Source: Karalla daura (Eukaryota > Chordata > Actinopteri > Chaetodontiformes > Leiognathidae). Taken from it: a stretch of DNA of 64,000 nucleotides. Below are positions 12,417 to 22,937 of the stretch, piece after piece. Each line of letters starts with the position of its first letter. Positions within the stretch are counted from its first letter, which is position 1. The translations under genes and the position numbers were made by a program. The DNA lies in NCBI GenBank assembly GCA_029224185.1, contig CM055188.1, positions 9,984,497 through 10,048,496 of the forward strand. The letters run 5' to 3'. The notes below the pieces were generated by a model. The model had not been told where the DNA came from. It made no database searches and saw nothing but the letters and a program-made list of their open reading frames with translations.

Positions 12417-14367
12417 TCAGTGAGAGTGCAGCAGGAAGCCAGAGAAGATGCTGTATCCATTGGTGAGTCCTCTCATCCCTCTGTAGTCTTTAGTCTCCAG
12501 CCAAACCTCCTGATCTTTGGACAGGTAGACGGCCAGACCGCCTGCAGTCACCTGCAACCGAGACCAGTGGATTATTCAGCACAGCTGCAACTTTTAAGAT
12601 CTACCCACCTGTCTCTGTCTGTCTGTCTGTCAGTCTGTCTATGTGCTATATAAGCATGGCAGCAAAATGCTTGTAACCTCAGCTCAGAACTTTTGGAGGC
12701 TTTTGTTGCTTCCCATCGTCAGTGGGATCCAAATAACCGTGGTGAAAAAAACAGGCTTTTGCTGACTCAAGTTGGTGCTGACTGGGGGGATAATTTCAGT
12801 AAGGTCTTATTTCACTTCCTTATTATCTGGTTGGATAAAGAAATGAAAATGTGTACTTGTCTTCTGGTGCGGCGATGGTCGCAAAATGGTGCCAGCAGTG
12901 AGTTGTCCAGCTTCATCAGCACACAAAGCCGGTCATCTAAAGAAGCGTGGAACGCAAAGTAGTATGTCCCTGAGATGCGACACCTAGAAAACAAAAAACT
13001 CGTTAATTCTCCAGAAGTGAATTTGGTGTAAAAACGTCATAGCAGAATGCAACTTCTAAATAACTGAATGTGATGACACAAATTCGAGTTTGGAGACTTT
13101 GTCTGATTAAGACCTGTAGTGTGCTGGTTTTGTCAACAATGACTAACATACTGAGGTTTTGTGGACAGTGTTAGTTAAGCCTTGATTTTTTCTCTTGTGC
13201 AACTAGTCAGACAATATTTAGCTTGAATACTGTAGTGAGAATGGTGCTTTGTGTTTAGTGCTATCAACAACTGTTTATTGTACTGCTTTACAGGACACTA
13301 CTGTAAAGTATGAGGCTCATGTCCTTCCAGAATGCTAAACTCTTGCAAACAAGGTTATTTTTCTTCGGGAAAACAGGGAAACTTTCAACCTGAAGCGTCC
13401 TGTGGTAGTATTGTAGTCATCATTGATGTTGGTGATGACTTTGGTGAAGCGGATGGTGCTGGCTTTGTCAGGGTAATCTCGGGTTCCTCTTGCAACACTG
13501 AAGGCTGCCTGCTGTTGGATGGCAATATTTCTGCAGCCAGAGAAACAGCACAGAGTGAAATGCATAGAGCTGGACATGCACTACTGGGCCCAACAGCAAG
13601 ATATTGTCTCATTATATGTAAACATATATACACCTTGTAAGAATGAAATATAAAAGCCACACAATTCTTGAATAAAAGCGCAATGCATAACAATGCTGAC
13701 ATTGTCTTTTCGGTACTATGCAGTTTAAACGATTCAATCAAAGATTTACCTGGTGAGTTTTTCATTCTTCCATCATCAGAATTTCCTCATTTCCAACACT
13801 TCCCTTGTTTCATGTTTAATGTCTGATTGCTTACCCTCCTTCTCCAGCTTCTCCTTGAGGTCCTGGATCTCCTTGTCTGCCTTGTTTTCCTGCGTCTCCA
13901 CTTTGACCCCGTTTACCAGCATACCCCATCGGTCCTGGCTCCCCTTTTTGTCCCTTCTGCATGCTGGCTCCGCCATGCCACGCTGCTCCTGTGAACGGTA
14001 ACGACAGACTAGTTGTCGTATGTCATAGTTCACACTGACCTGCTGGATTGATTTAAAAAAACCTGTTCAGTTCAGTCTAAAACTGAGACAATGTGAGTAG
14101 TGAAGACCTGGTTGTCCTTTCTCTCCTTTCGCTCCATCCCGACCATCTCTGCCAGGCATCCCAGGAATACCTGAGGAAGTAAAGACAATGATCACACAAA
14201 AACAAGAACATGTTCACATGTCTAAATTCTGTATACACATATATGGAAGTGTGCATGCACAAACCTGGGATTCCTGGCTGCCCTGATGCTGGGCATGACT
14301 GGGCAACCAGTACAGGTATGGCAAATGACAGCAGGGCACAGATCACAAGACCACGATTATGGAGCAT
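12417..14367 (-). CDS. c1qc: Complement C1q chain, C-type
   Basis: Minus-strand exons 14367..14265, 14170..14108, 13988..13835, 13530..13390, 12983..12857 and 12551..12417 join in frame to 240 residues. The signal peptide is MLHNRGLVICALLSFAIPVLVA; QSCPASG carries the N-terminal cysteine. Collagen triplets run from about 32 to 106 and are interrupted around GAAWHGGASMQKG. The gC1q domain (about 112-240) begins AAFSVARGT and contains TIRFTKVITNINDDYNTTTG, GTYYFAFHAS, LCVLM, FCDH, VTAGGLAVYL and EVWLETKDYRGM, and ends SIFSGFLLHSH. VWLETKDY resembles the C1qC VWLAVNDY motif, and the gene is in the middle of the trio as C1QC is in mammals. A CAG acceptor ten bases before the ATG (about 14378) suggests a 5' UTR intron. 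Confidence 0.87.
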
Positions 14368-14799
14368 GATGAAGGACCTGACAGATGCAGACGCATGCAG
14401 AAGACAAGGAAAGATGAGAGGAGCTGAGGAGATGGTGAAATGAAATTGGCCGGACACCTGGTTATCTATCTGAGCCTTCATTAGAACAAGAACAAGGAAA
14501 TGTTTTAGCTTATCAAGAAACAGTCCTGATTCTTTTGTGACAAATTAAATTCAAAGGTGGTCACAAAACTGAAAACTATAAACAAGCAAGAGCAAACAAC
14601 AAATAGGATGAATAAAATACATTTGGCTTCAGTGCTGTAAACTACAAAAATTCAAGGAAGAAACATATAAAACTCACCTATCAGATAAATGAAATCCAGC
14701 TCGACACGTTGAACACAAACTGAAGGGGAACTGTAAATCCTGCAGTAGGCAGATCAGGAAGCTGACGCAAAAGTGAATTCAAGACATTCTTCAGAGGGG

Positions 14800-14828
<29 letters not shown>
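14800..14828. repeat. (GA)n microsatellite
   Basis: A perfect GA run lies about 430 bases upstream of the c1qc start codon, on its promoter side. Confidence 0.95.
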
Positions 14829-14832
<4 letters not shown>

Positions 14833-14879
14833 GAGAGGTAGGGCACAGCAGACGTTAAGTAAAGTACACAAGTTCCCTA

Positions 14880-15110
14880 CATTTCCAATTATTTGGGGAC
14901 ACCTTGTCCACCTATATGGACAGTCCATCCACGTTAAGGTTAATACATCATTCATCTTCTTTTTCGCCTATTTGTGTCGTGGGGGTTTCCAGCTCACATG
15001 GGTGAAAGGCAGGGAATACACCCTGGACAGGTTACCAGTCCATTGCAGGGCTAAGGTTAATATATGCCCAAACTCATGGGCTTGGGCCTTCAGCTAAAGA
15101 AGCCTCCACT
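14880..15110 (-). repeat. Dispersed teleost repeat, family A, partial copy
   Basis: The segment carries the landmarks of this family in reverse orientation: the 'ggcagggaatacaccctgg' block, then 'acaggttaccagtccattgc'. It matches the copies at 39060 and 31280 in order and spacing. Confidence 0.6.
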
Positions 15111-15718
15111 CTGGTTTTCTGGCTTGTGGAACATAATGCAGCCAGTTGCTCTCATTCAGCCAGGAGAGTAGCACTAACATCAAACACTGATATTTGGATG
15201 TTGCTCCTACAGACGTTTTGGATGGAGCCTAGGTCAGGTGTCTCTGATCTTCCTCACTACCCACCAGGGAAAAACCTTTCTTTCTGATTACCCAGTCAGT
15301 GTGGTGGAGGTCTGCAGGAGCCCATTCAGTATTCATAGATTGAGATTTTGGAAATAGATACTGAACAGAATTCAATCCTAACCCATTATATTTAGGAGGA
15401 CTGACCATGAAATAAAACCCAAGGAAATACAGAGAGAACTTGGTTGAACAAATTTAACATGTCAACACATTGTCTGCAGAAAAGCTGTCTTAGTTTTCAA
15501 ACCTGTCCTGTGAAGCAGCTTAGACGTGCAATCCAGGTCTGGCTGCCATTGTAGTGTGTTGATACGTTGTATGCTAGCTGCGTAGCCATACTATGACTTG
15601 TATTCTGTTTGTGTTGTTTTCAGCATGCTGATAAGTTGTTTAGTTTATAAATCAATGCATTTTTGAAGAACCTGTGGTCAACTGAGTTTCCAACTATCTC
15701 CTGTCTTCCCAAAAGCTT

Positions 15719-15803
15719 CGCAGTCTGGTCACCATGGCAACACAAAAACGCAGTCTGGTCACCATGGCAACACAAAAACGCAGTCTGGTCACCATGGCAA
15801 CAT
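15719..15803. repeat. 30-bp tandem repeat, 2.8 units, each with an RFX X-box
   Basis: Units start at 15719, 15749 and 15779 and are identical over the part present. Each contains GTCACCATGGCAAC (15728-15741, 15758-15771, 15788-15801). This matches the RFX X-box consensus GTNRCC-N(0-3)-RGYAAC perfectly on both half-sites. The array is not a CRISPR: there are no spacers. Confidence 0.9.
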
Positions 15804-15839
15804 ACAGACACAGGTAGACAGAGAAGTGACAATAGTAAC

Positions 15840-16560
15840 ATATACAACATTACATATTATACAAATTACATCTAGATAGAGTGGAGCTGTTGGTAATTTG
15901 TTAAAAAAAAAACAATTTATTGGCTCCATCAGTGAAAAATCGATTTTTAAAAAACATTAAAAAACTGTTTGCATGAGAGCGAAATACAAAATGCTGTAAA
16001 AAATTCAGTGTTGAGAGTGTTGAGATAAAATTCTGATATTTATCATCATCTGTCACGGCTGCAAAATGTAATCATTTTCTAAATGATAATGGAAATTGTA
16101 TTTAGCAAAAATTAGCAAGTACATGTTTAATACATTTTCATCTATTTGTCTCCAGCTAGGTTTTAATGCCATGTCGGCTCAAGTTTAATTAAATCAAAAC
16201 TCAGGGCCAGCCTGAAGATGTTCAGCACCAAGTTTGGTGTCCACTGAGCTAAAAATATGTAAAATTATGTGAGTAGGTTAAATAAGTTTTATAGTTTTTG
16301 AAAAAAAAGTCACTGACTTCATAATTTGCAATAGATTTACATGTATAGAAGTTTCTTCAACATTTGGACTACATTTTTGTGAAAATTGCAAATCTATAGC
16401 ACATATAGTTGAGTTGTTGTGACATTTCAAAATGTTTAATTCAAAATGTTTAATGTTTAATGGCTCGCTGTGGCCTTCCATCAGGACCTGTGTTTGCAGG
16501 TCAATCTGGCCGGATCTATGTGCAAAATCTGTAAATTTTTCAGGTGTGAGAAGTTGATTT
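15840..16560. repeat. Dispersed repeat family B, copy 1
   Basis: The landmarks 'tacaaattacatctagata', 'ttggtaatttgtt', 'aaaatgctgtaaaaa' and 'gcaggtcaatctggc' recur in the same order at 18980-19620. The copies are diverged, so this is an old element. Confidence 0.65.
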
Positions 16561-16768
16561 TCCCAGTAGAAGAGACTGCAACAAATAATAGGGTCCTGGC
16601 AGCGAAAATTAAACGAATAAATAAACTGAACTAAAAGCCCCGCCAAAAACTAACAAACGAACAAAAAATACTTCAAATGAACGCAATATGCTTCAGTAAG
16701 TAATAACAGCAATCATTGCACAAATAATACAACTCTCACACAGAGACATACACTCACTCACTAACTCA

Positions 16769-16769
<1 letters not shown>

Positions 16770-16857
<88 letters not shown>
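16770..16857. repeat. Compound (CA)n microsatellite
   Basis: Two CA runs are separated by a short 'cataaa' interruption and preceded by degenerate 'cactcact' units. Confidence 0.95.
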
Positions 16858-16860
<3 letters not shown>

Positions 16861-17289
16861 GTCAATTGAGGATGTGTTATGAAGAATTACGATTTCAAAA
16901 TTGCAAAACTTTCACTTCCACAGCGACCAGAGGGGTCACAGCAGGCAAAGTCCAACGTAGACAAACACATAACATAAAAGAGCAACTTGAAATCACAAGT
17001 GCAGTTAGAGTGTGAGCAGGAAAAAAAACAAACTGCCAAAGTAAATGCCAAACCCTAGAGATTATAGAGTTCCCAAATCCCCCAAAATAGATTAGAATGG
17101 ATATAGATGTATGTTAAGCATTTAGATGTATTTCATTATACATTATGTTTATAGCACTTCAGATCTAAATAATTACTAAACATAATACTTATTCTTAAAG
17201 CAGAATTACAAGGTGTCTTGGTGCAGAGTTGGTATTTTTAGGCAAAGATGACATTGTAAATGTATCTTTTAAAGCTTGCATATTTTCCT

Positions 17290-17440
17290 ACCCATATATC
17301 ATGACTGCATTCCAAAAACATGCATGTTCAGGTGAATTGGAGACTGTGAGACTCAGTGTGAGACTGAGGTGTGAGTGTGAGAGAGAAGAGACTTGTTCAG
17401 GGTGTATTTCAATGTTTCATTCGCTCAATGGATGGATGGA
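17290..17440 (+). repeat. Dispersed teleost repeat, family A, partial copy
   Basis: The run 'ccaaaaacatgcatgttcag', then 'gtgaattggagactgtgaga', matches the central part of the family (its 'caaagacatgcaggtt ... ttgg' block) in plus orientation. Confidence 0.5.
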
Positions 17441-17742
17441 TTCTACTAATCTCACTGAGCAAGAAATGATCCGTGAAAACCAGTGTGAAATGAAGTCATA
17501 TGTGCATCATTCCTTTAATCTTGCAAAAGTCACACAGTCACATTCAGAAACACACTCTTTATTGGCATTTGCAGACTGCGAATGTTCAGAGAGACAGTTC
17601 ACACAAGTCAATATAAAAGACAGGTCAACAACTCCAAAGGCACTTTTGGGTTCACACAGTAAGAAAACCAAACAACAGTAATGTAAGAGTAGGAGTAACA
17701 ATAAGAGTGAAGGGTACTGATGCTGTACTGGAGTGTCCTGAC

Positions 17743-17748
17743 TTTATT
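17743..17748 (-). terminator. AATAAA overlapping the c1qa stop codon
   Basis: The c1qa TAA (17746-17744) lies inside AATAAA on the minus strand. If this hexamer is used, cleavage would fall only 10-30 bases after the stop. Confidence 0.4.
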
Positions 17749-18822
17749 TTGGGAGCAGGAAGCCGTTGAAAATGATCAGTTTTGGTTGGGTGTCTCGTAC
17801 GTTAGTGGCGAGCTGCAGACCATTGAAGGACTCGAGCCAAACCTTCTGTCTTGCTCTCAGCTCCAAGACCACGCCGCCCGACATCACCTGAAACAGTCAA
17901 CCACAGCAAAACTTAGTCACTGCATCAAAAATAAGTGGATGATGTGCCAGGAGAAGGAGAAGGAGAAGGAGAACTTACTTCCCTTTACTGTTTGATTATA
18001 TATGAATGTTCTTGGCCTGTAAGAATGAGTGCTGGACATGGGACTAACTGTTTTGTTATGTGTGAAAACTATACAAAGAGGAAGTGGGGGGATGTGAAAG
18101 TCTCTATTCCACAATAACCAGTTGGATTACTGCAATCGAAAGCCTTTCCCTCATCATTAGACAGATGTTTGGCCTTCTGCAGTTCCTGTCTGAATTGCAG
18201 TGTCACCATATGTCTTCATCTCACTGGATGTGCTTTTAAAATGAACTTGAACTCTTGGGCTAAACAAGCATACTAAATGTTCAATTGTGACTGCTTTCCG
18301 CAATTTTCTCTTAATACAGAAAAAATAACTGAAGTGCACATTCTTCAAACAACAGCCAGAAGGTACAGACCATGCTGCATGTTGTCACTATGCTGCACTG
18401 TGTCACACCTCTATAATTAATTTGGTACTGGATTTTATGATTCAGTCTGACAGCTCTGCAGCACTGACCTGGTCGTAGCCTCTGCTTTGATCACAGAATC
18501 CCAGCTTATCAAATGGAGGGTCCATGGCTATCCTCAGACACATATTTACCTACAAGACACACACAGAGCACAACAAAACTGAAGTGCAGTTTGCAAAAGG
18601 GAAATGGAGAACAGTGAACACGTGTTATATCTATTTTGCTAAATATTCACAACATATTTGCTTGTGAGGATGTGGATCAGGAGACAAGACAGCTGTGTGT
18701 TACCTTGGCCATAGAGTGGAAGGTGAAGTAGTAAAGACCAGGCGTACTGCAGGTGAAGTAACCTGTGGCTGCGTTAAAGTTGTTATTTATGTTGACAGCA
18801 GTGGTCTGGTAGGTTATTTTCT

Positions 18823-18894
<72 letters not shown>

Positions 18895-21071
18895 GTAAGT
18901 CATTAAGTGAGTAAGAGACAAAATAAGTAAAAAGACATGTTGTGAAAAAGTTCCCTTCTTGTTCAGTGTCCCTACATGTTTCCAGAAACTTCTAAAATAA
19001 TTATAGCTGGCTTGGGACTGGACCTTTCAGAGACTTGAATCCACAACTTTGCTTTACAAGAAGCATCCTCTACCTCACTGAGCTAATCGGCAACTAAAGG
19101 GAGATGATACTGTACATGTACTTCACAAATAAAGCCAGTTACCTGACAGACAGCAGCTCTTAGACAAAAATCTGAAAATACACAAATTGCATCTAGACAG
19201 CATGTTGGTAATTTATTTTAAAAATGGTTTGTTGACTCCATAATGCCATTTTTGGATAGTTTCCAATTGTTCAAAATGCTGTAAATGCTGTAAAAAAAAT
19301 TGCAGTGTTTCCATGACTGCAAAGTTTAGTCATTTTTCTGATGAACATTAACAATACATTTAGTAAACATTTGCAAGTATATGTTTAAATACTATTTACA
19401 GTCAAACATTTTTGACTGTAGACTCAATTTTCCAACAAATAAAGTATCCGTATGGACTTTTTGAAGTCCATACAGAAGAAGATGCTCTTTGTGAATTTTC
19501 CAAAATGCCGCCCCAGTGGGACTATTGACCTGTATTTGCAGCTGAGGCAGTCTGACATTGACTTTGTGCAAAATTTGGTAGAGCTGCTGTAATGTAGTTA
19601 ATATTTCAAATGTTTTCATTTCCCACTTAAAGAATGACAGAAAGATGATATGTTATTGATGAATTATATTGCGTGATTCTGGATAGAAACAGCTGTGACA
19701 CAGAGAGGCGTGAAGGAGGACCGACTGAACCTGGTCGAATGTCGGGTAGGTGGTGATGTTCCTGATCGCTGAGAAGGCAGAGGGCGTCTGCAGAGGGACG
19801 TTACCTCCTATTAACAGACAGGAGAGAAAAATACACACCGGGATTTCTTCATGAAACAACTGAGCGAGGCTCTCTGGGTGCACTCAGTGCACTCTACATT
19901 ACCACTGAGTGAATATGATACACAGTATATATTTATGTGATCATTTACAACTGTGGAGCCCTGTAGATTTGCTTGTGTGCTCGTTTGGTATCAGTCATAT
20001 ATGTGCTACACTAGTGGTTGCCAACCCATCTATCGGGATTGATTGATCGATCTCGGAGGCTTGCTCTGTCGATCTCTCGAGATGCTTGCTAACTATAAAC
20101 ACATGGATGTATTGTAAGGACTGGATACAGGACTAGACATGGCGGGCCATTCATTCCTATGGGCCCTGCTCGCCTAACACATATGACTTGCTTCGCATCA
20201 TGGACCCTGACAGCTTGCACAGTAGAGTCACTCCCATCAGGCAACACGAGATTATGAACCACTCCACATTGGGGAGAAAGCGCTGCGAGACCACGTTTGA
20301 GGAAAAATCTGGAAAGTCTTTTTCTCTGAATGGCTCAATAGTTAGATCTTGCCTGTCACCGAGACAGAGGTGAGGGATCTCTCTCATTTTGCTTTTTTCA
20401 TTTTAATTTGTTGAGGTGACAGGTGGTCTCGTGTGATTATTAGTTTTGTCAGATTTTGGATACATGCTGTGTGTTCAACACGCAAGCTGTATTTAGAGCA
20501 ATGTGTCCTGTGGGCAGCGAGGTTGTGTCATTACCAATGTTGATGCCGCTCCCATCAGGGCCTGGGCTACCAATGGCTCCAGTCAAACCTTGCATTCCCA
20601 GCTCTCCACTGTAGCCTTTAGGACCCATGAAACCTTGAGCGCCCCGACTTCCAGACTCCCCCTTCAGTCTGGGCAGCACACTTGAATCCACTGGTCCGCT
20701 GAGCAATCTAGCTGGAGACAAATAGATAGATAGACAGCTTCTTGCAGACTGCTCCACTGTTTTTGTGTCTTTAGTTCAATGCACACATGACTTTATTCAA
20801 TGTCTTTTGTGTCCAAAATCAATGCTGTGATAATAGTGATAGTGAGCCAAAGCACAGACAGTATACAGACAGTTGGCTGTATGTATTGTGTAACCAGGAG
20901 ATGTGTACCTGGTTCTCCTTTCTCTCCCTTCGGCCCTGGGAGTCCATCCCTGCCGGGGATTCCCGCCTCTCCGGCATGACCATCCGGTATCCTGCAGCTC
21001 ACATCACAGTACCCGACCGCCAGGAGCAAGGCCGCGCTCACCATAATCCCCAGCCCGTTATAACCACCCAT
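17744..21071 (-). CDS. c1qa: Complement C1q A chain
   Basis: Minus-strand exons 21071..20909, 20711..20535, 19807..19731, 18820..18704, 18549..18469 and 17887..17744 join in frame to 252 residues. The ATG sits in a strong Kozak context (ACCATGG). A signal peptide (about 1-24) precedes CRIPDGHAGEAGIPGRDG, close to human C1qA CRAPDGKKGEAGRPG. Collagen is broken by about 20 non-triplet residues at the exon 1/2 junction (from ARLLSG to VLPRL). The gC1q domain (about 121-252) starts AFSAIR, as in human C1qA, and has GLYYFTFHSM, CLRIAM, LGFCDQS, VMSGGVVLELRARQKVWLES and FNGFLLPK. The chain is secreted and would pair with the B and C chains encoded downstream. The exon 4 acceptor directly abuts a (GT)n tract. 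Confidence 0.9.
18824..18890. repeat. (CA)n microsatellite forming the c1qa exon 4 acceptor tract
   Basis: On the c1qa strand the (GT)n run ends directly in the CAG acceptor before exon 4 at 18820, replacing the usual pyrimidine tract. Confidence 0.95.
18980..19620. repeat. Dispersed repeat family B, copy 2, with tRNA-like promoter boxes
   Basis: It shares landmarks with 15840-16560 and 44990-45340. On the minus strand an A-box-like 'TAGCTCAGTGAGGTAGAGG' (19085-19067) is followed by a B-box-like 'GTTGTGGATTCAAGTC' (19047-19032) with about tRNA spacing. The copy lies in c1qa intron 3. Confidence 0.65.
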
Positions 21072-22077
21072 GGTCAAAACAACTGGATCAAACAACCAAC
21101 AATAGGATGAAGACAGAGACAAATCACAAAAAATTAGATGAGTGTATTATCTGTACTTAAGGATCTGAAGGATTTTGAAAACTACTTCATAAATCACTCA
21201 TAGCTTTGTATTTTCTACACAGATTCCCTTTTTTGTAGACTCAGTTTGTCCATATATGACAACTTTCAGGTCGGCTGCTGAGTCTTTAAACCATCGTTAA
21301 AACATATTTTACTGTTATTTGTGTTGGGGAAATTGAGTAAAAAGTAGGGAACACTTTATTCCCTTTTGCATGACTTAGAAAATTACATTGTTTTACGATA
21401 TAGCAACAACAGCATGCTCAAGTGGATTGAGTAATGTAATTTCTTATGTCACTTAAATCACAGTTTTGTGTCTATGACTGTCTGGAAAAAAGGAACTCAT
21501 CCTCCAGAGCAAAAAACTTCAGTTATTTATCCTAAATTTCATACATAAGATTAAGGTTATAAATCTGATGCAAACTATACAAAGAAATTATTCACACAAT
21601 TCAAAACAATCTCAAAATACCAATCATACGAAAAGGCCAGTTTCCAGATTGAATCACAAGGTATAAAACAGAATCTACATGAACTCAATGTCAAACTCAC
21701 TGATGTGTAGGATCCCAGAGAATTATACATTAAACTGTCTTCTGACAAACTGAAACATCACTATTGAAAGTTTTTTGGCACTTAAGATATTTAAATACAT
21801 TTCTCTGAGTAACAGTGTGCTGCATCATTAATAATGCATCAAAATACAAACTAGTTTGTTTCATTTATCTTTAAATTGTGAAATGTTAAGTAGAATTGTT
21901 TTTGGCATTACAGCAAAATCTCTACAATCATTAATACGTTTGAAAGGTTTTTGACTCACCAGCTCAGCGTGTCTCACTACTGCAGATTTTGATCTGATGA
22001 ACAGAAATTTCCTCTTTTGGTGGGTGAACTGGTCAGAACGTCTTATTGGACGGAGGAAAGTCACTGACACTGACACT

Positions 22078-22142
<65 letters not shown>
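22078..22142. repeat. (CA)n microsatellite
   Basis: A CA run of about 60 bases is preceded by three 'cactga' units. Confidence 0.95.
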
Positions 22143-22144
<2 letters not shown>

Positions 22145-22589
22145 AGGAAATGAAACTTGTGATATGAGAGATGGACTTGTCAAATGTGGTCCCAGAGATG
22201 CCAAAATAAAAAGAATAGCCTTGCACATAATGTGTGATTTAGTCAGTTTTGTTGTACATGATAACAAAACAAAGAGAGTTTTAAGGAAAGCAGTAGAACA
22301 TAGAACAGTTAGAACATCATTGGTTCCTCAGATCTTCCTAGAGAACACAGTCAAAAAATACAGAGTGAAAACAATTCTGACATCAAATGTATATTCAGTA
22401 AAATGTCAATGAAAAAACTCAAGAAAACTACATTGTATTCCAGCTGAGAGGCACATCTCTCCATCTCCAATATCCAACAATGCCATGAGAGTGCCCTCAT
22501 GTGATCACAAGACAGAACTGACAGTTTAGACAATTAATCCTGTATTGGATTCAACATGGCTTATTAAATACTGCAAGAAGGTGGCTGCT

Positions 22590-22830
22590 TTGTGTCCAGG
22601 TCAGAATGAAGGCTCTTCTGGGTCTGGGTTTGTATGTGGGTTTACTCCTGGTACTCTGGGTTCTTCTTGAAGTCCAAAAACATGCATCTATGGTGATTGG
22701 AAACTTTAAAATTGCACGTAGGTGAGAGAACGAGTCACACCAGTGTGAGTGAATGGTGTACGTGCTCTGTGACTGGAGACCAGTTCAGGGGTCTAAAGCA
22801 GATAAGATAATGTATGGATTGATGTCATGT
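22590..22830 (+). repeat. Dispersed teleost repeat, family A, partial copy
   Basis: It carries 'gtactctgggttcttcttg', 'gtccaaaaacatgcatct' and a late 'tgactggagaccagttcagg', the family's landmarks in plus order (compare 59110-59420). Confidence 0.65.
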
Positions 22831-22937
22831 TGTACCAGCAACTGGCAGTATCACCCCAAACCATGAAATATTATGTATGAGTAGTTCCATAATTGTCTTT
22901 GACTGAGATTTGGCACTGTAGTACCCTCAGTGGGACA

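Larger units (their letters stand above)
14368..17743. other. Intergenic between c1qc and c1qa
   Basis: This stretch holds repeats but no recognised gene: (GA)n at 14800, a dispersed-repeat fragment at 14880-15110, a 30-bp tandem array at 15719-15803, a 700-base copy of a second dispersed family at 15840-16560, and a compound (CA)n at 16770-16857. The open frame at 17229-17681 overlaps another repeat fragment and has no protein-like features. Confidence 0.6.
21072..22937. other. Intergenic between c1qa and the TRIM locus
   Basis: No gene is recognised. The c1qa promoter should lie just right of 21071. A (CA)n tract sits at 22078-22142 beside degenerate 'gacactgacactgac' units, and a family A repeat lies at 22590-22830. 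Confidence 0.55.

Noticed and set aside
15719..15803. Possible CRISPR array
   Set aside because: Units are contiguous with no spacers and the genome is vertebrate; it is a minisatellite.
17229..17681. 150-codon plus-strand frame just downstream of c1qa
   Set aside because: Part of it is a dispersed-repeat fragment; no domain, no supporting splice sites, no homologue recognised.
20030..20390. Possible transposon fragment in c1qa intron 2
   Set aside because: The 'gattgattgatcgatct' segment and a 61-codon frame are suggestive, but no terminal repeat or known element could be supported.
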